A stretch of 64,000 nt of DNA, from the NCBI RefSeq assembly GCF_013155365.1, contig NZ_JABJRA010000013.1, positions 1 to 64,000 on the forward strand. The letters are read 5' to 3'. A program made the translations under genes and the position numbers. Source of the stretch: Nocardioides sp. zg-DK7169. Its GTDB lineage: Bacteria > Actinomycetota > Actinomycetes > Propionibacteriales > Nocardioidaceae. Numbering within the stretch: the first letter of the stretch is position 1; every line of letters starts with the position of its first letter. The notes beneath the pieces are model-generated. The model was given only the letters and a program-made list of their open reading frames with translations. It did no database searches and had not been told where the DNA came from. Below, one piece after another: positions 25,325 through 33,093 of the stretch.

Positions 25325-26593
25325 CTACGTCCGCCGAGCGAACCGAAGGTCGCCGTTCGGCAGCCGCTCATGCAGATAACGGTCGTCATGGACCAGATGA
25401 TGGTGATGACTGCAGAGCAGCAACCCATTCTCGAGATCGGTCTTCCCACCCTCCGACCACGGCCGCAGATGATGCGCCTCGCACCACGTCGCGGGAATCG
25501 AACAGCCGCTCGCCCGGCATTCCCCGTCCCGAATTGCCAGAGCTTTTCTCTGGCCCGGACTGAAGAGCCGGGTCGCGCGACCCAGGTCCAGCGGGACCGA
25601 ACGGGTGTCGAGCACGGCCGGCACCAGGTTGGCGGCGCACGCGAGGCGCCGAGCCTCTCCCGCGGTGATGCGGGAGCCATCGGCCAGCGTCGCGGATCCC
25701 AGTCCCTCGACCAGTGCCGCCAGATCCATCGTGATCACCACCGTGGTGGCATCGCCGCCGTGCAGCGGCAGCCGGGACGGGTCCAGTGACTCCAACAAGC
25801 TGCAGAACGCCTCACCCAGCCGCCGCTCATAGGGCACCCGCCGCCCATCGGCACCGGGCTCCGCGGTCTCGGCGTCCTCACGGCGCGGGTTGGCGAATGA
25901 CTCCAGCAACGTGGTCAACCGCAACGCCACCGACTCCGGCACCCGCGCCTTGATGAGCGCCGTCCCATCGCCGAGGCGCTGCACCTTCAAGGTCGTACGC
26001 CGGCGCGCCGCCCGCTCCGCATCACGCAGCCGACGCTCCTCCAACTCGTCCACCCACTCCGGTGCCACCACCTCGAGCAGTCGCTCACCCAACCGCTGCA
26101 GCGCCCGCGGCCCGAAGTCGACCGCCTGTTCCACCAGGTAGGCCTCCGCGCGGACCAGCACGTCGGCCCACTCCGCGGCGGTCGCCTCGAGCAGTCGGCC
26201 GGCGCAGCAGACCTCGTCCAGGGACGCGACAACGACATGGCCCTGGTCGATGCTCATTCGGCCCTCGCCCAGCGCGGCCCCGACCCGGTGCCAGCGCTGC
26301 TCGCAGGCGAGGCCGAGCCGCTGCGCGCGTCGCACCGAGGTGCTCGAGGCGTGCGCGCGATGAGCCAGCCACGCGGCCGCATCTCGGAACCCCTCGGCGT
26401 CCGCCACGTCCTCGGCGCACGCGATCACCCGCGACTCGAGAGCCTGCGCCCGCGAGGACACCCGTGCCATCGACAACAGCGCCTGCCGTTTGTCGGCCAG
26501 CGACAAGAACCCCGGATCCAGGCCCGCGAGCTCATCCAGCTCGGCCTCCACGCGCTCCACACCGGCGACGTAGGGATGAGCCAGGTCGGCCAT
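25325..26593 (-). CDS. DUF222/13E12-repeat family protein with C-terminal HNH endonuclease domain
   Basis: A 422-aa member of the actinobacterial 13E12 family. The N-terminal two thirds is the helical DUF222 domain (ARVSSRAQALESRVIACAEDVADAEGFRDAAAWLAHRAH). The C-terminal part is an HNH nuclease fold: ALAIRDGECRASGCSIPATWCEAHHLRPWSEGGKTDLENGLLLCSHHHHLVHD, with Cys pairs and HH/N/HH metal-binding residues. GGGAGG precedes the ATG. Codon use is slightly less GC-biased than neighbours and the upstream region is AT-richer, as often seen for these repeat-associated genes. Possible mobile or recombination-linked role; activity unproven in the family. Confidence 0.8.
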   Translation of the reverse strand: MADLAHPYVAGVERVEAELDELAGLDPGFLSLADKRQALLSMARVSSRAQALESRVIACAEDVADAEGFRDAAAWLAHRAHASSTSVRRAQRLGLACEQRWHRVGAALGEGRMSIDQGHVVVASLDEVCCAGRLLEATAAEWADVLVRAEAYLVEQAVDFGPRALQRLGERLLEVVAPEWVDELEERRLRDAERAARRRTTLKVQRLGDGTALIKARVPESVALRLTTLLESFANPRREDAETAEPGADGRRVPYERRLGEAFCSLLESLDPSRLPLHGGDATTVVITMDLAALVEGLGSATLADGSRITAGEARRLACAANLVPAVLDTRSVPLDLGRATRLFSPGQRKALAIRDGECRASGCSIPATWCEAHHLRPWSEGGKTDLENGLLLCSHHHHLVHDDRYLHERLPNGDLRFARRT

Positions 26594-26693
26594 CGACGCC
26601 TCCCGAGAAAGGTGGAGCGGCGTCCTTCACCGCTACGCCAATGATACCTCTGTTCGAATGGGTGCCACACAGCCAAAACTGGTGAGGTATGAA

Positions 26694-26712
26694 TGTGGAC
26701 AACTTATCCACA
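26694..26712. promoter_or_regulatory. Head-to-head pair of DnaA boxes
   Basis: TGTGGACAA (26694-26702; complement TTGTCCACA, the actinobacterial DnaA-box consensus) and TTATCCACA (26704-26712, the classical consensus) are arranged as an inverted repeat with a 1-nt gap. They sit inside a 271-bp, relatively AT-rich gap between a DUF222/HNH gene and the next CDS. Too few boxes for an origin; a DnaA regulatory or titration site, or a chance hairpin, are the options. Confidence 0.5.
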
Positions 26713-26864
26713 GGTTAATGTCTACACGTGACGCGTGGAATTCAGGCTCGCCCCCCAGCTCTTGAAACTCCTGAACCCGTCGCTGTGCGACCGCCTCCAT
26801 GCGGCCACGCCAGGCCTGGACAACAGGCTGACCGCACACCCAGTGAGAACGGATACTCGCCGTC

Positions 26865-27635
26865 ATGACGACGTTCGGGCACGTCCGCGAGTGGTACGAC
26901 GCGGAGGGCTGGGGCGTCCTCGACGCCGAGGCGACGCCGGGCGGGTGCTGGGTGCACTACTCGTCCGTGCTCGCGGCCGGACGCCGCTCGATGCGGGCGG
27001 GTCAGGCCGTGAGCTTCACCTTCGAGGTCGCCGACCAGGACGGCTTCCGGTTCCGGGCGATCGAGGCGTGGCCGGCCGACCAGGCTCCCGTCCGCGCCTC
27101 GCCCGAGGTCGCGGGGGCCGAGCGCTCCCCGGCGTACCGTTCCGCCCTGACGCTCGCCCAGGGGCATGACGAGGCGGCCCACCGTCGCTACCGTGGCCCG
27201 ATGGCGGCGGCGCGCGAGTTCCAGGTCACCTTCGACTGTGCGGACCCGGAGCGGGTCGCCCGCTTCTGGTGCGAGGTGCTGGGCTACGTCGTGCCACCGC
27301 CCCCGCCCGGCTTCGACAGCTGGGAGGAGTTCGACCGCACGCTCCAGCCGGAGCAGCGCGGCTCGGCGTTCGCGTGCGTGGACCCCGCCGGGGTCGGCCC
27401 ACGCCTGTACTTCCAGCGCGTGCCCGAGGGCAAGGTCGTCAAGAACCGGCTCCACCTCGACGTGCGGGTCGGCACCGGCCTCGTGGGCGAGGAGCGCCTG
27501 GCCGCGCTCGAGGCCGAGTGCGCGCGACTGCTCCCGCTCGGCGCGACCCGCGTGCGCCTGCTGGAGGCCGACGAGGAGAACGAGTCGTGCCTGGTCATGC
27601 AGGACGTCGAGGGCAACGAGTTCTGCCTCGACTGA
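26865..27635 (+). CDS. Cold-shock-domain protein fused to a VOC (glyoxalase-like) domain
   Basis: A 256-aa open frame with two parts. Residues 1-75 look like a cold-shock/OB domain: GHVREWYDAEGWGVLDAEATPGGCWVHYSSVLAAGRRSMRAGQAVSFTFE has the W-G-hairpin and W-V-H-Y-S layout of CSPs, though the RNP1 motif is degenerate. Residues about 112-256 are a VOC-superfamily domain (FQVTFDCADPERVARFWCEVLGYVV ... ENESCLVMQDVEGNEFCLD). An in-frame ATG at 27201 (MAAAREFQ) could start the VOC protein alone, but no stop codon or ribosome site separates the two. ATG at 26865 is the first start. Function unknown. Confidence 0.6.
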   Translation: MTTFGHVREWYDAEGWGVLDAEATPGGCWVHYSSVLAAGRRSMRAGQAVSFTFEVADQDGFRFRAIEAWPADQAPVRASPEVAGAERSPAYRSALTLAQGHDEAAHRRYRGPMAAAREFQVTFDCADPERVARFWCEVLGYVVPPPPPGFDSWEEFDRTLQPEQRGSAFACVDPAGVGPRLYFQRVPEGKVVKNRLHLDVRVGTGLVGEERLAALEAECARLLPLGATRVRLLEADEENESCLVMQDVEGNEFCLD

Positions 27636-27644
27636 GGAACGCCG

Positions 27645-27677
27645 CAGGGCGGCCACCCCCGTGGGATGACCGCCCTG
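27645..27677. terminator. Hairpin terminator between the VOC-fusion gene and fadA6
   Basis: CAGGGCGG (27645-27652) pairs with CCGCCCTG (27670-27677), and an inner CCAC/GTGG extension is possible. Located between convergent genes. Confidence 0.7.
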
Positions 27678-27713
27678 TGTGGTCTCGACGGCCTCGGCCG
27701 ACGGAACCGACCC

Positions 27714-28877
27714 TCAGAGGCGCTCGATGATCGTCACGTTCGCCTGACCGCCGCCCTCGCACATCGTCTGCAGGCCGAAGCGGCCGCCGGTGCGCTCGAG
27801 CTCGTGGAGCATGGTCGTCATCAGCCGGGTGCCGGTGGCGCCGATCGGGTGACCCAGCGCGATGCCGCCGCCGTTGACGTTGACCTTCTCGTGCGGCGCG
27901 CCGGTCTCCTTCATCCAGGCCAGCACGACCGAGGCGAACGCCTCGTTGCACTCGAAGAGGTCGATGTCCTCGATGCTCATGCCGGTCTTGGCCAGCGCGT
28001 GCTTGGTGGCGCCGATCGGGCCGGTGAGCATCCAGATCGGGTCGTCGCCGCGCACCGAGAGGTGGTGGATGCGGGCGCGCGGGGTGAGGTTGTGGTCCTT
28101 CACGCCCTGCTCGGAGGCGATGAGCATCGCCGAGGCGCCGTCGCAGATCTGCGAGGCGACACCGGCGGTGATCCGGCCGCCGGGGGCGAGCGGGTTGAGC
28201 CCGGCCATCTTCTCCAGCGAGGTCTCGCGCGGGCACTCGTCGGTGGTGAACACCGTGCCGTCGGCCAGGGTGACCGGGGCGATCTCGCGCTCGAAGCGGC
28301 CCTCGGCGATCGCGGCCTTGGCCCGCTGGTGCGAGGCCAGCGCGTAGCGCTCCATCTCCTCGCGGCTGCAGTCCCACTTCTCCGCGATCATCTCGGCGGA
28401 GTTGAACTGGCTGACCTCGACGTCGCCGTAGCGCGCCCGCCAGCCCGGCGACTCCGCGAACGGCGTGGTGAAGCCGTACTGCTGCGCCACCAGCATCGCA
28501 GCCGAGATCGGGATGGCGGACATGTTCTGCAGCCCGCCGGCGACCACCAGGTCCTGGGTGCCGGACATGACGCCCTGGGCCGCGAAGTGCACGGCCTGCT
28601 GGGAGGAGCCGCATTGCCGGTCGATGGTCACGCCGGGCACGTGGTCGGGCAGCCCGGCGACCAGCCACGCGGTGCGCGCGACGTCGCCGGCCTGCGAGCC
28701 GATGGTGTCGCAGCAGCCCATGATCACGTCGTCCACCGCGCCGGCGTCGACACCGGTGCGCTCGACCAGGGACTTCAGCACGTGCCCACCGAGGTCGGCG
28801 GAGTGCATGGACGCGAGCGAGCCGCCGCGCTTGCCGACCGGGGTCCGGACGGCGTCGACGATGTAGGCCTCAGCCAT
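27714..28877 (-). CDS. fadA6: FadA6-like thiolase of HIP degradation
   Basis: A 387-aa thiolase. The acylated cysteine is in DRQCGSSQQAVHFAAQG (Cys89). NVNGGGIALGHPIGATG holds the catalytic His near residue 343, and LQTMCEGGGQANVTIIERL has the second Cys. The start MAEAYIVDAVRTPVGKRGG and the end are nearly superimposable on mycobacterial FadA6, the KstR2-regulon thiolase that cleaves a late beta-keto CoA from the C/D rings. Last gene of the fadE30-ipdF-fadA6 operon; GGAGAA lies 6 nt before the ATG. Size is normal for the family. Confidence 0.88.
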   Translation of the reverse strand: MAEAYIVDAVRTPVGKRGGSLASMHSADLGGHVLKSLVERTGVDAGAVDDVIMGCCDTIGSQAGDVARTAWLVAGLPDHVPGVTIDRQCGSSQQAVHFAAQGVMSGTQDLVVAGGLQNMSAIPISAAMLVAQQYGFTTPFAESPGWRARYGDVEVSQFNSAEMIAEKWDCSREEMERYALASHQRAKAAIAEGRFEREIAPVTLADGTVFTTDECPRETSLEKMAGLNPLAPGGRITAGVASQICDGASAMLIASEQGVKDHNLTPRARIHHLSVRGDDPIWMLTGPIGATKHALAKTGMSIEDIDLFECNEAFASVVLAWMKETGAPHEKVNVNGGGIALGHPIGATGTRLMTTMLHELERTGGRFGLQTMCEGGGQANVTIIERL

Positions 28878-28909
28878 GTCAGTTCTCCTCGTGCTCGGGG
28901 TGCTCGATG

Positions 28910-29707
28910 TCAGGCGTGCTGGCTGGACACGGCGAGGACCTCGCCGGTCATGTAGCTGGAGTAGTCGCTGGCCAAGAAGACCATGACGTTGGCGATCTCC
29001 CACGGCGCCGCGGCGCGGCCGAAGGCCTCCTTGCCCTTGAGCTCGGCGAGCAGCTCGGGCGTGGTGACCTTCTCCAGGAACGGGTGCATCGCCAGGCTCG
29101 GCGAGACCGCGTTGACCCGGATGCCGTACGCCGCGAGGTCGGCGGCCGCCGACCGAGTCAGCGCCTTCACGCCGGCCTTCGCGGCGGCGTAGTGGGACTG
29201 GCCCTCCTGGAAGCGCCACCCGATCACCGAGGAGTTGTTGACGATGACGCCCTTCTTGCCGGCCGCCACGAAGCGCTTGCCGGCCTCGCGGATGCAGCGC
29301 ATCGTGCCGGTCAGGGTGATGTCGAGGACCAGGTTCCAGGTCTCGTCGGGCATCTCCAGGATGTCGTCGGTGCCGCCGAGACCGGCGTTGTTGATCATCA
29401 CGTCGACGCCGCCGAACGGCTCGGCCGCGTCGAGCAGCGCGACGACGTCGTCCTGCTTGGTCACGTTGCACACGATCGAGGCGACGCGGTCCGCGCCGAA
29501 CTCCTTGGCCAGCAGCTCGTGGGCCTCGCCGAGGCGGCGCTCGTGGGTGTCGGAGATGACAACCGCCTTGGCGCCCTCCTCCAGCACCTTGCGGGCCACC
29601 GCGGCGCCGATGCCGGCACCGGCCGCAGCGGTCACCACGACGACCCGACCGGCCAGCAGGTCGTGACCGGGGACGTAGTCGGGGGTGGGCTGCTCGGGCT
29701 TGGTCAT
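28910..29707 (-). CDS. ipdF: IpdF-like short-chain dehydrogenase (5-hydroxy-HIP-CoA step)
   Basis: A 265-aa SDR with an atypical cofactor start VVVTAAAGAGIGAAVARKVLEEGAKAVVISDTHERRLGEA, a hallmark of IpdF (Rv3559c) homologues. NNAGLGGTDDILEMPDETWNLVLDITLTGTMRC and the catalytic HYAAAKAGVKALTRSAAADLAAYGIRVNAVSPS follow. IpdF interconverts 5-hydroxy and 5-oxo groups on HIP-CoA intermediates. ATG at 29707 overlaps the fadE30 stop by 4 bp; fadA6 follows 32 nt downstream. The order fadE30-ipdF-fadA6 keeps pathway genes translationally linked. Confidence 0.87.
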   Translation of the reverse strand: MTKPEQPTPDYVPGHDLLAGRVVVVTAAAGAGIGAAVARKVLEEGAKAVVISDTHERRLGEAHELLAKEFGADRVASIVCNVTKQDDVVALLDAAEPFGGVDVMINNAGLGGTDDILEMPDETWNLVLDITLTGTMRCIREAGKRFVAAGKKGVIVNNSSVIGWRFQEGQSHYAAAKAGVKALTRSAAADLAAYGIRVNAVSPSLAMHPFLEKVTTPELLAELKGKEAFGRAAAPWEIANVMVFLASDYSSYMTGEVLAVSSQHA

Positions 29708-30885
29708 CCGCGGGGCTCCTTCGGTAGGCCGAGCACGCGCTCGGCGATGATGTTGCGCTGGATCTCATCCGAGCCGCCGTAGATCGTGTCGGCGCGGCTG
29801 AACAGGAAGTTGGTCTGCTGGTCGTCGAGCTCGTACGGCGCGCCGGCGACGGTGAGCGCCTCGGGGCCGCGCACCGCCATGGCGAGCTCGCCCAGGTCGC
29901 GGTGCCAGCGCGCCCACAGCAGCTTCGAGACCGAGGCCTCGGGGCCGCTGGAGCCGGAGTCGTAGGCGCTCAGGGTGCGCAGCGCGTGGATGCGCATGAC
30001 CTCGAGCTCGACGCGGGCCTGCGCGATCCGGTCGGCGATCGCCGGGTCGTCGATGGTGCCGACGCGGCGCGCGGTCTCCACGACGCCGTCGAGCTCGCGG
30101 GCGAAGCCGACCTGCTGGCCGATCGTGGACACGCCGCGCTCGAAGCCGAGGGTGGCCATCGCCACCTTCCAGCCCGCGCCGGGCTCGCCGACGACCAGGC
30201 CCGCCTCGGTGCGGGCGTCGTCGAAGAAGACCTCGTTGAACTCCGAGGTGCCGGTGAGCTGCAGGATCGGGCGGACCTCAACCCCGGGCTGGTCCATCGG
30301 CACCAGGAGGTAGGACAGCCCGGCGTGGCGCTGCGAGCCCGGCTCGGTGCGCACGACGGCGAAGCACCAGTCGGAGTGGTGGGCCAGCGAGGTCCACACC
30401 TTCTGGCCGTTGATCACCCACTCGTCCCCGCGCAGCTCGGCGCGCGAGCGCACCGCGGCCAGGTCGGAGCCGGCGCCCGGCTCGGAGTAGCCCTGGCACC
30501 ACAGCTCGGTCACGTTCACGATGCCGGGCAGGAAGCGGCGCTTCTGCTCCTCGGTGCCATGCGCGATCAGCGTGGGACCGAGCAGCTGCTCGCCGAGGTG
30601 GTTGACGCCCGCGGGCGCGTTCGCCCGGGCGTACTCCTCATGGAAGATCACCTGCTGGAACAGGGGCAGGTCGCGCCCGCCGTGCTCGACGGGCCAGCCC
30701 AGGCAGGTCCAGCCGTGCTTGGCCAGGTGCTGGTTCCAGGCGACCCGCTCCTCGTGGAACTCGTGCTCGCGCCCGGATCCGCCACGGCCCTTGATGGCGG
30801 CGAAGTCGCCGACGAGGTTGTCGGCGAGCCATTCGCGCACCTCGGTGCGGAACTGCTCGTCCTCCGCGGAATAGCTCAGGTCCAC
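29704..30885 (-). CDS. fadE30: FadE30-like acyl-CoA dehydrogenase of HIP-CoA degradation
   Basis: A 393-aa acyl-CoA dehydrogenase. GWPVEHGGRDLPLFQQVIFHEEYARANAP (about 65-93), QGYSEPGAGSDLAAVRSRAEL, VINGQKVWTSLAHHSDWCFAVVRTEPGSQRHAGLSYLLV and the C-terminal TIYGGSDEIQRNIIAERVLGLPKEPRG match FadE30 of Mycobacterium, which introduces the first double bond into the HIP-CoA propionyl side chain. GTG at 30885 is preceded by GGAGGG with 6-nt spacing. Head of an operon divergent from echA/fadE31-33, sharing KstR2-type operator B. Confidence 0.88.
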   Translation of the reverse strand: MDLSYSAEDEQFRTEVREWLADNLVGDFAAIKGRGGSGREHEFHEERVAWNQHLAKHGWTCLGWPVEHGGRDLPLFQQVIFHEEYARANAPAGVNHLGEQLLGPTLIAHGTEEQKRRFLPGIVNVTELWCQGYSEPGAGSDLAAVRSRAELRGDEWVINGQKVWTSLAHHSDWCFAVVRTEPGSQRHAGLSYLLVPMDQPGVEVRPILQLTGTSEFNEVFFDDARTEAGLVVGEPGAGWKVAMATLGFERGVSTIGQQVGFARELDGVVETARRVGTIDDPAIADRIAQARVELEVMRIHALRTLSAYDSGSSGPEASVSKLLWARWHRDLGELAMAVRGPEALTVAGAPYELDDQQTNFLFSRADTIYGGSDEIQRNIIAERVLGLPKEPRG

Positions 30886-30944
30886 TCGATGCCCTCCGGT
30901 TCACCCGGCGCGACCGCCGGAATGTGTGCCACTGACGTTACCAA

Positions 30945-30962
30945 ACCAAGCACTTGTTTGGT
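30945..30962. promoter_or_regulatory. KstR2-type operator B
   Basis: ACCAAGC-ACTT-GTTTGGT, a near-perfect inverted repeat extended to CCAAAC...GTTTGG-like symmetry on the outside. Located between fadE30 (minus) and the echA gene (plus), positioned to control both operons. Confidence 0.85.
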
Positions 30963-31001
30963 AGTGTGCCTCGCGACAGGCCGACCGCGGAGGAGAAGCA
31001 A

Positions 31002-31907
31002 GTGAGCGACGAAGAGAGCCACGACGAAGCACCCGTCGTCACCTACGAGGTGCGCGGCAGCGTCGCGGTCGTGACCCTGAACCGCCCCGAGTACACCAAC
31101 GCCCAGAACTCGAAGATGACCTACGCGCTCGACGCGGCTTTCGTGCGTGCGGTGAACGACGACGCGGTCAAGGCCATCGTCCTCGCGGGCGCCGGCAAGC
31201 ACTTCAGCGGTGGCCACGACATCGGCACGCCCGGCCGCGACATCGACCAGTCCTTCGACCGCTTGGCCGTCATCCACTGGGACCACGTCGACACCGAGGG
31301 CGTCGAGTCTCGCTTCGCACGTGAGTCCGAGGTCTACCTCGGCATGTGTCGGCGCTGGGCCGAGATCCCCAAGCCGATGATCGCGATGGTGCAGGGCGCC
31401 TGCATCGCCGGCGGACTGATGCTCGCCTGGTCCTGCGACTTCATCATCGCCTCCGAGGACGCCTTCTTCGCCGACCCCGTCGTGCGCATGGGCATCCCGG
31501 GCGTCGAGTACTTCGCCCACCCGTGGGTGATGAACCCGCGCGCGGCCAAGGAGTTCCTCTACACCGCCGACCGCTTCGGCGCCCAGCGCGCCAAGGAGCT
31601 CGGCATGGTCAACCACGTGGTGCCGCGCGAGGAGCTCGAGGAGTTCACCTTCGCGATGGCCGACCGGATCGCGGCGATGCCGCGCCTCGGCCTCGCGCTG
31701 ACCAAGAAGGCGGTCAACCAGGCCGAGGACCTGATGGGCCTGCGGGCCGGCATGGACTCGGTCTTCGGCCTGCACCACGCCGCCCACGCCCACAACGCCG
31801 AGGTCGGCCGCGACTCCCTCGCGGGGCTGGACAGCCGCGCGATGGCCAAGGCCGGCAAGGAGGCCGCAGCCCAGGCTGCGGGAAAGGACACGGTGCGCCA
31901 CCCATGA
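31002..31907 (+). CDS. Enoyl-CoA hydratase/isomerase family protein upstream of fadE31
   Basis: A 301-aa crotonase. VAVVTLNRPEYTNAQNSKMTYALDAAF (about 22-48), the oxyanion segment GAGKHFSGGHDIGTPGR (about 66-82) and QGACIAGGLMLAWSCDFIIASEDAFFADPVVRMGIPG (about 142-178) are canonical. An insertion between them (DIDQSFDRLAVIHWDHVDTEGVESRFARESEVYLGMCRRW) is longer than in simple hydratases. GTG at 31002 has a GGAGGAG site. It opens the operon with fadE31-33 through an ATGA overlap and lies under operator B. Mtb lacks a gene at this exact place; hydration of a HIP-derived enoyl-CoA is likely, but the step is open. Confidence 0.75.
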   Translation: MSDEESHDEAPVVTYEVRGSVAVVTLNRPEYTNAQNSKMTYALDAAFVRAVNDDAVKAIVLAGAGKHFSGGHDIGTPGRDIDQSFDRLAVIHWDHVDTEGVESRFARESEVYLGMCRRWAEIPKPMIAMVQGACIAGGLMLAWSCDFIIASEDAFFADPVVRMGIPGVEYFAHPWVMNPRAAKEFLYTADRFGAQRAKELGMVNHVVPREELEEFTFAMADRIAAMPRLGLALTKKAVNQAEDLMGLRAGMDSVFGLHHAAHAHNAEVGRDSLAGLDSRAMAKAGKEAAAQAAGKDTVRHP

Positions 31908-33091
31908 GCCACATCCACCCCGAGGGCCCCGAGCTCACCGACTCCGAGCGGGCCTTCCGCGCGGAGGCGCATGAGTGGCTGGCCGCCCACAACCCCGGCC
32001 GGCTGCCCTCGATGGACACCGAGAAGGGCGCCGCGCTCCACCGCGAGTGGGAGGCGAAGCTCGCCGAGGGCCGCTGGTCGGTCGTCAGCTGGCCCGAGCA
32101 GTACGGCGGGCGCGAGGCGTCGCTGACCGAGTGGGTCATCTTCGAGGAGGAGTACTACCTCGCCGGAGCCCCCACCCGCATCGCGCAGAACGGCATCTCG
32201 CTGCTCGCGCCGATCATCTTCGAGCACGGCACCCCCGAGCAGCTCGAGCGCTGGCTGCGCCCGATGACCGACGGCTCGCTAATCTGGGCGCAGGCCTGGT
32301 CCGAGCCCGAGGCCGGGTCCGACCTGGCCGGCATCCGCTCGCGCGCCACCCGCGACGACGAGCGCGGCGGCTGGGTGCTGAACGGGCAGAAGACCTGGAG
32401 CTCGCGCGCGCCGTACGCCGACCGCGGGTTCGGGCTGTTCCGCACCGACCCGGAGGCCCAGCGCCACCGCGGCCTCACCTACATGACCTTCCCGCTGGAC
32501 TCCCCCGGCATCACGGTGCGCCCGGTGCACCAGCTCGACGGCGACGCCGGGTTCGCGGAGATCTTCTTCGACGACGTCTTCGTCGCCGACGCCGACGTCC
32601 TCGGTGGCGTCGGGGACGGCTGGCGGGTCGCGATGAGCACCGCCGGCAACGAGCGCGGCCTGTCCCTGCGCGCGCCCGGCCGCTTCATGGCCGCCGCCGA
32701 CCGGCTCCTGGACCTGTGGAACGAGCGCGGCGCGGACGCCCCGCACCTGCGCGACCGCGTGGTCGACGCCTGGATCGGTGCCGAGGCCTACCGCCTCTAC
32801 ACCTGGGGCACCGTGGACAAGCTCACCGGCGGCGGCGACATGGGCGCCGACGGCTCGGTCAACAAGCTGTTCTGGTCCGAGCTCGACCTCGAGCTGCACG
32901 AGACCGCGCTCGACCTGCTCGGCCCCGAGGCCGAGCTGCGGGGCCCCGGCGCCCCCTCCGACGGCCACTGGGTCGACGACCACCTCTTCTCGCTGGCCGG
33001 TCCGATCTACGCGGGCACCAACGAGATCCAGCGCAACATCGTGGCGGAGCGGATCCTCGGACTGCCCCGCGGCGAGAACAGGAGGGCATGA
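31904..33091 (+). CDS. fadE31: FadE31-like acyl-CoA dehydrogenase
   Basis: A 395-aa acyl-CoA dehydrogenase. WSVVSWPEQYGGREASLTEWVIFEEEYYLAGAPTRIAQNG, IWAQAWSEPEAGSDLAGIRSRATR, VLNGQKTWSSRAPYADRGFGLFRTDPEAQRHRGLTYMTFPLDSPGI and the end AGPIYAGTNEIQRNIVAERILGLPRG match mycobacterial FadE31. FadE31 is reported to form heteromeric complexes with FadE32/FadE33, encoded next here too. It should desaturate a late C/D-ring CoA intermediate. ATG overlaps the echA stop (ATGA). Confidence 0.87.
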   Translation: MSHIHPEGPELTDSERAFRAEAHEWLAAHNPGRLPSMDTEKGAALHREWEAKLAEGRWSVVSWPEQYGGREASLTEWVIFEEEYYLAGAPTRIAQNGISLLAPIIFEHGTPEQLERWLRPMTDGSLIWAQAWSEPEAGSDLAGIRSRATRDDERGGWVLNGQKTWSSRAPYADRGFGLFRTDPEAQRHRGLTYMTFPLDSPGITVRPVHQLDGDAGFAEIFFDDVFVADADVLGGVGDGWRVAMSTAGNERGLSLRAPGRFMAAADRLLDLWNERGADAPHLRDRVVDAWIGAEAYRLYTWGTVDKLTGGGDMGADGSVNKLFWSELDLELHETALDLLGPEAELRGPGAPSDGHWVDDHLFSLAGPIYAGTNEIQRNIVAERILGLPRGENRRA

Positions 33092-33093
33092 GC

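Noticed and set aside
26646..26658. LexA box before the 25.3-kb DUF222/HNH gene
   Set aside because: Only the right half GTTCGA is intact; the left half matches 3 of 6 positions.
26594..26864. Replication origin
   Set aside because: One pair of DnaA boxes only, no box cluster, no AT-rich unwinding region of normal size and no dnaA/dnaN neighbours.
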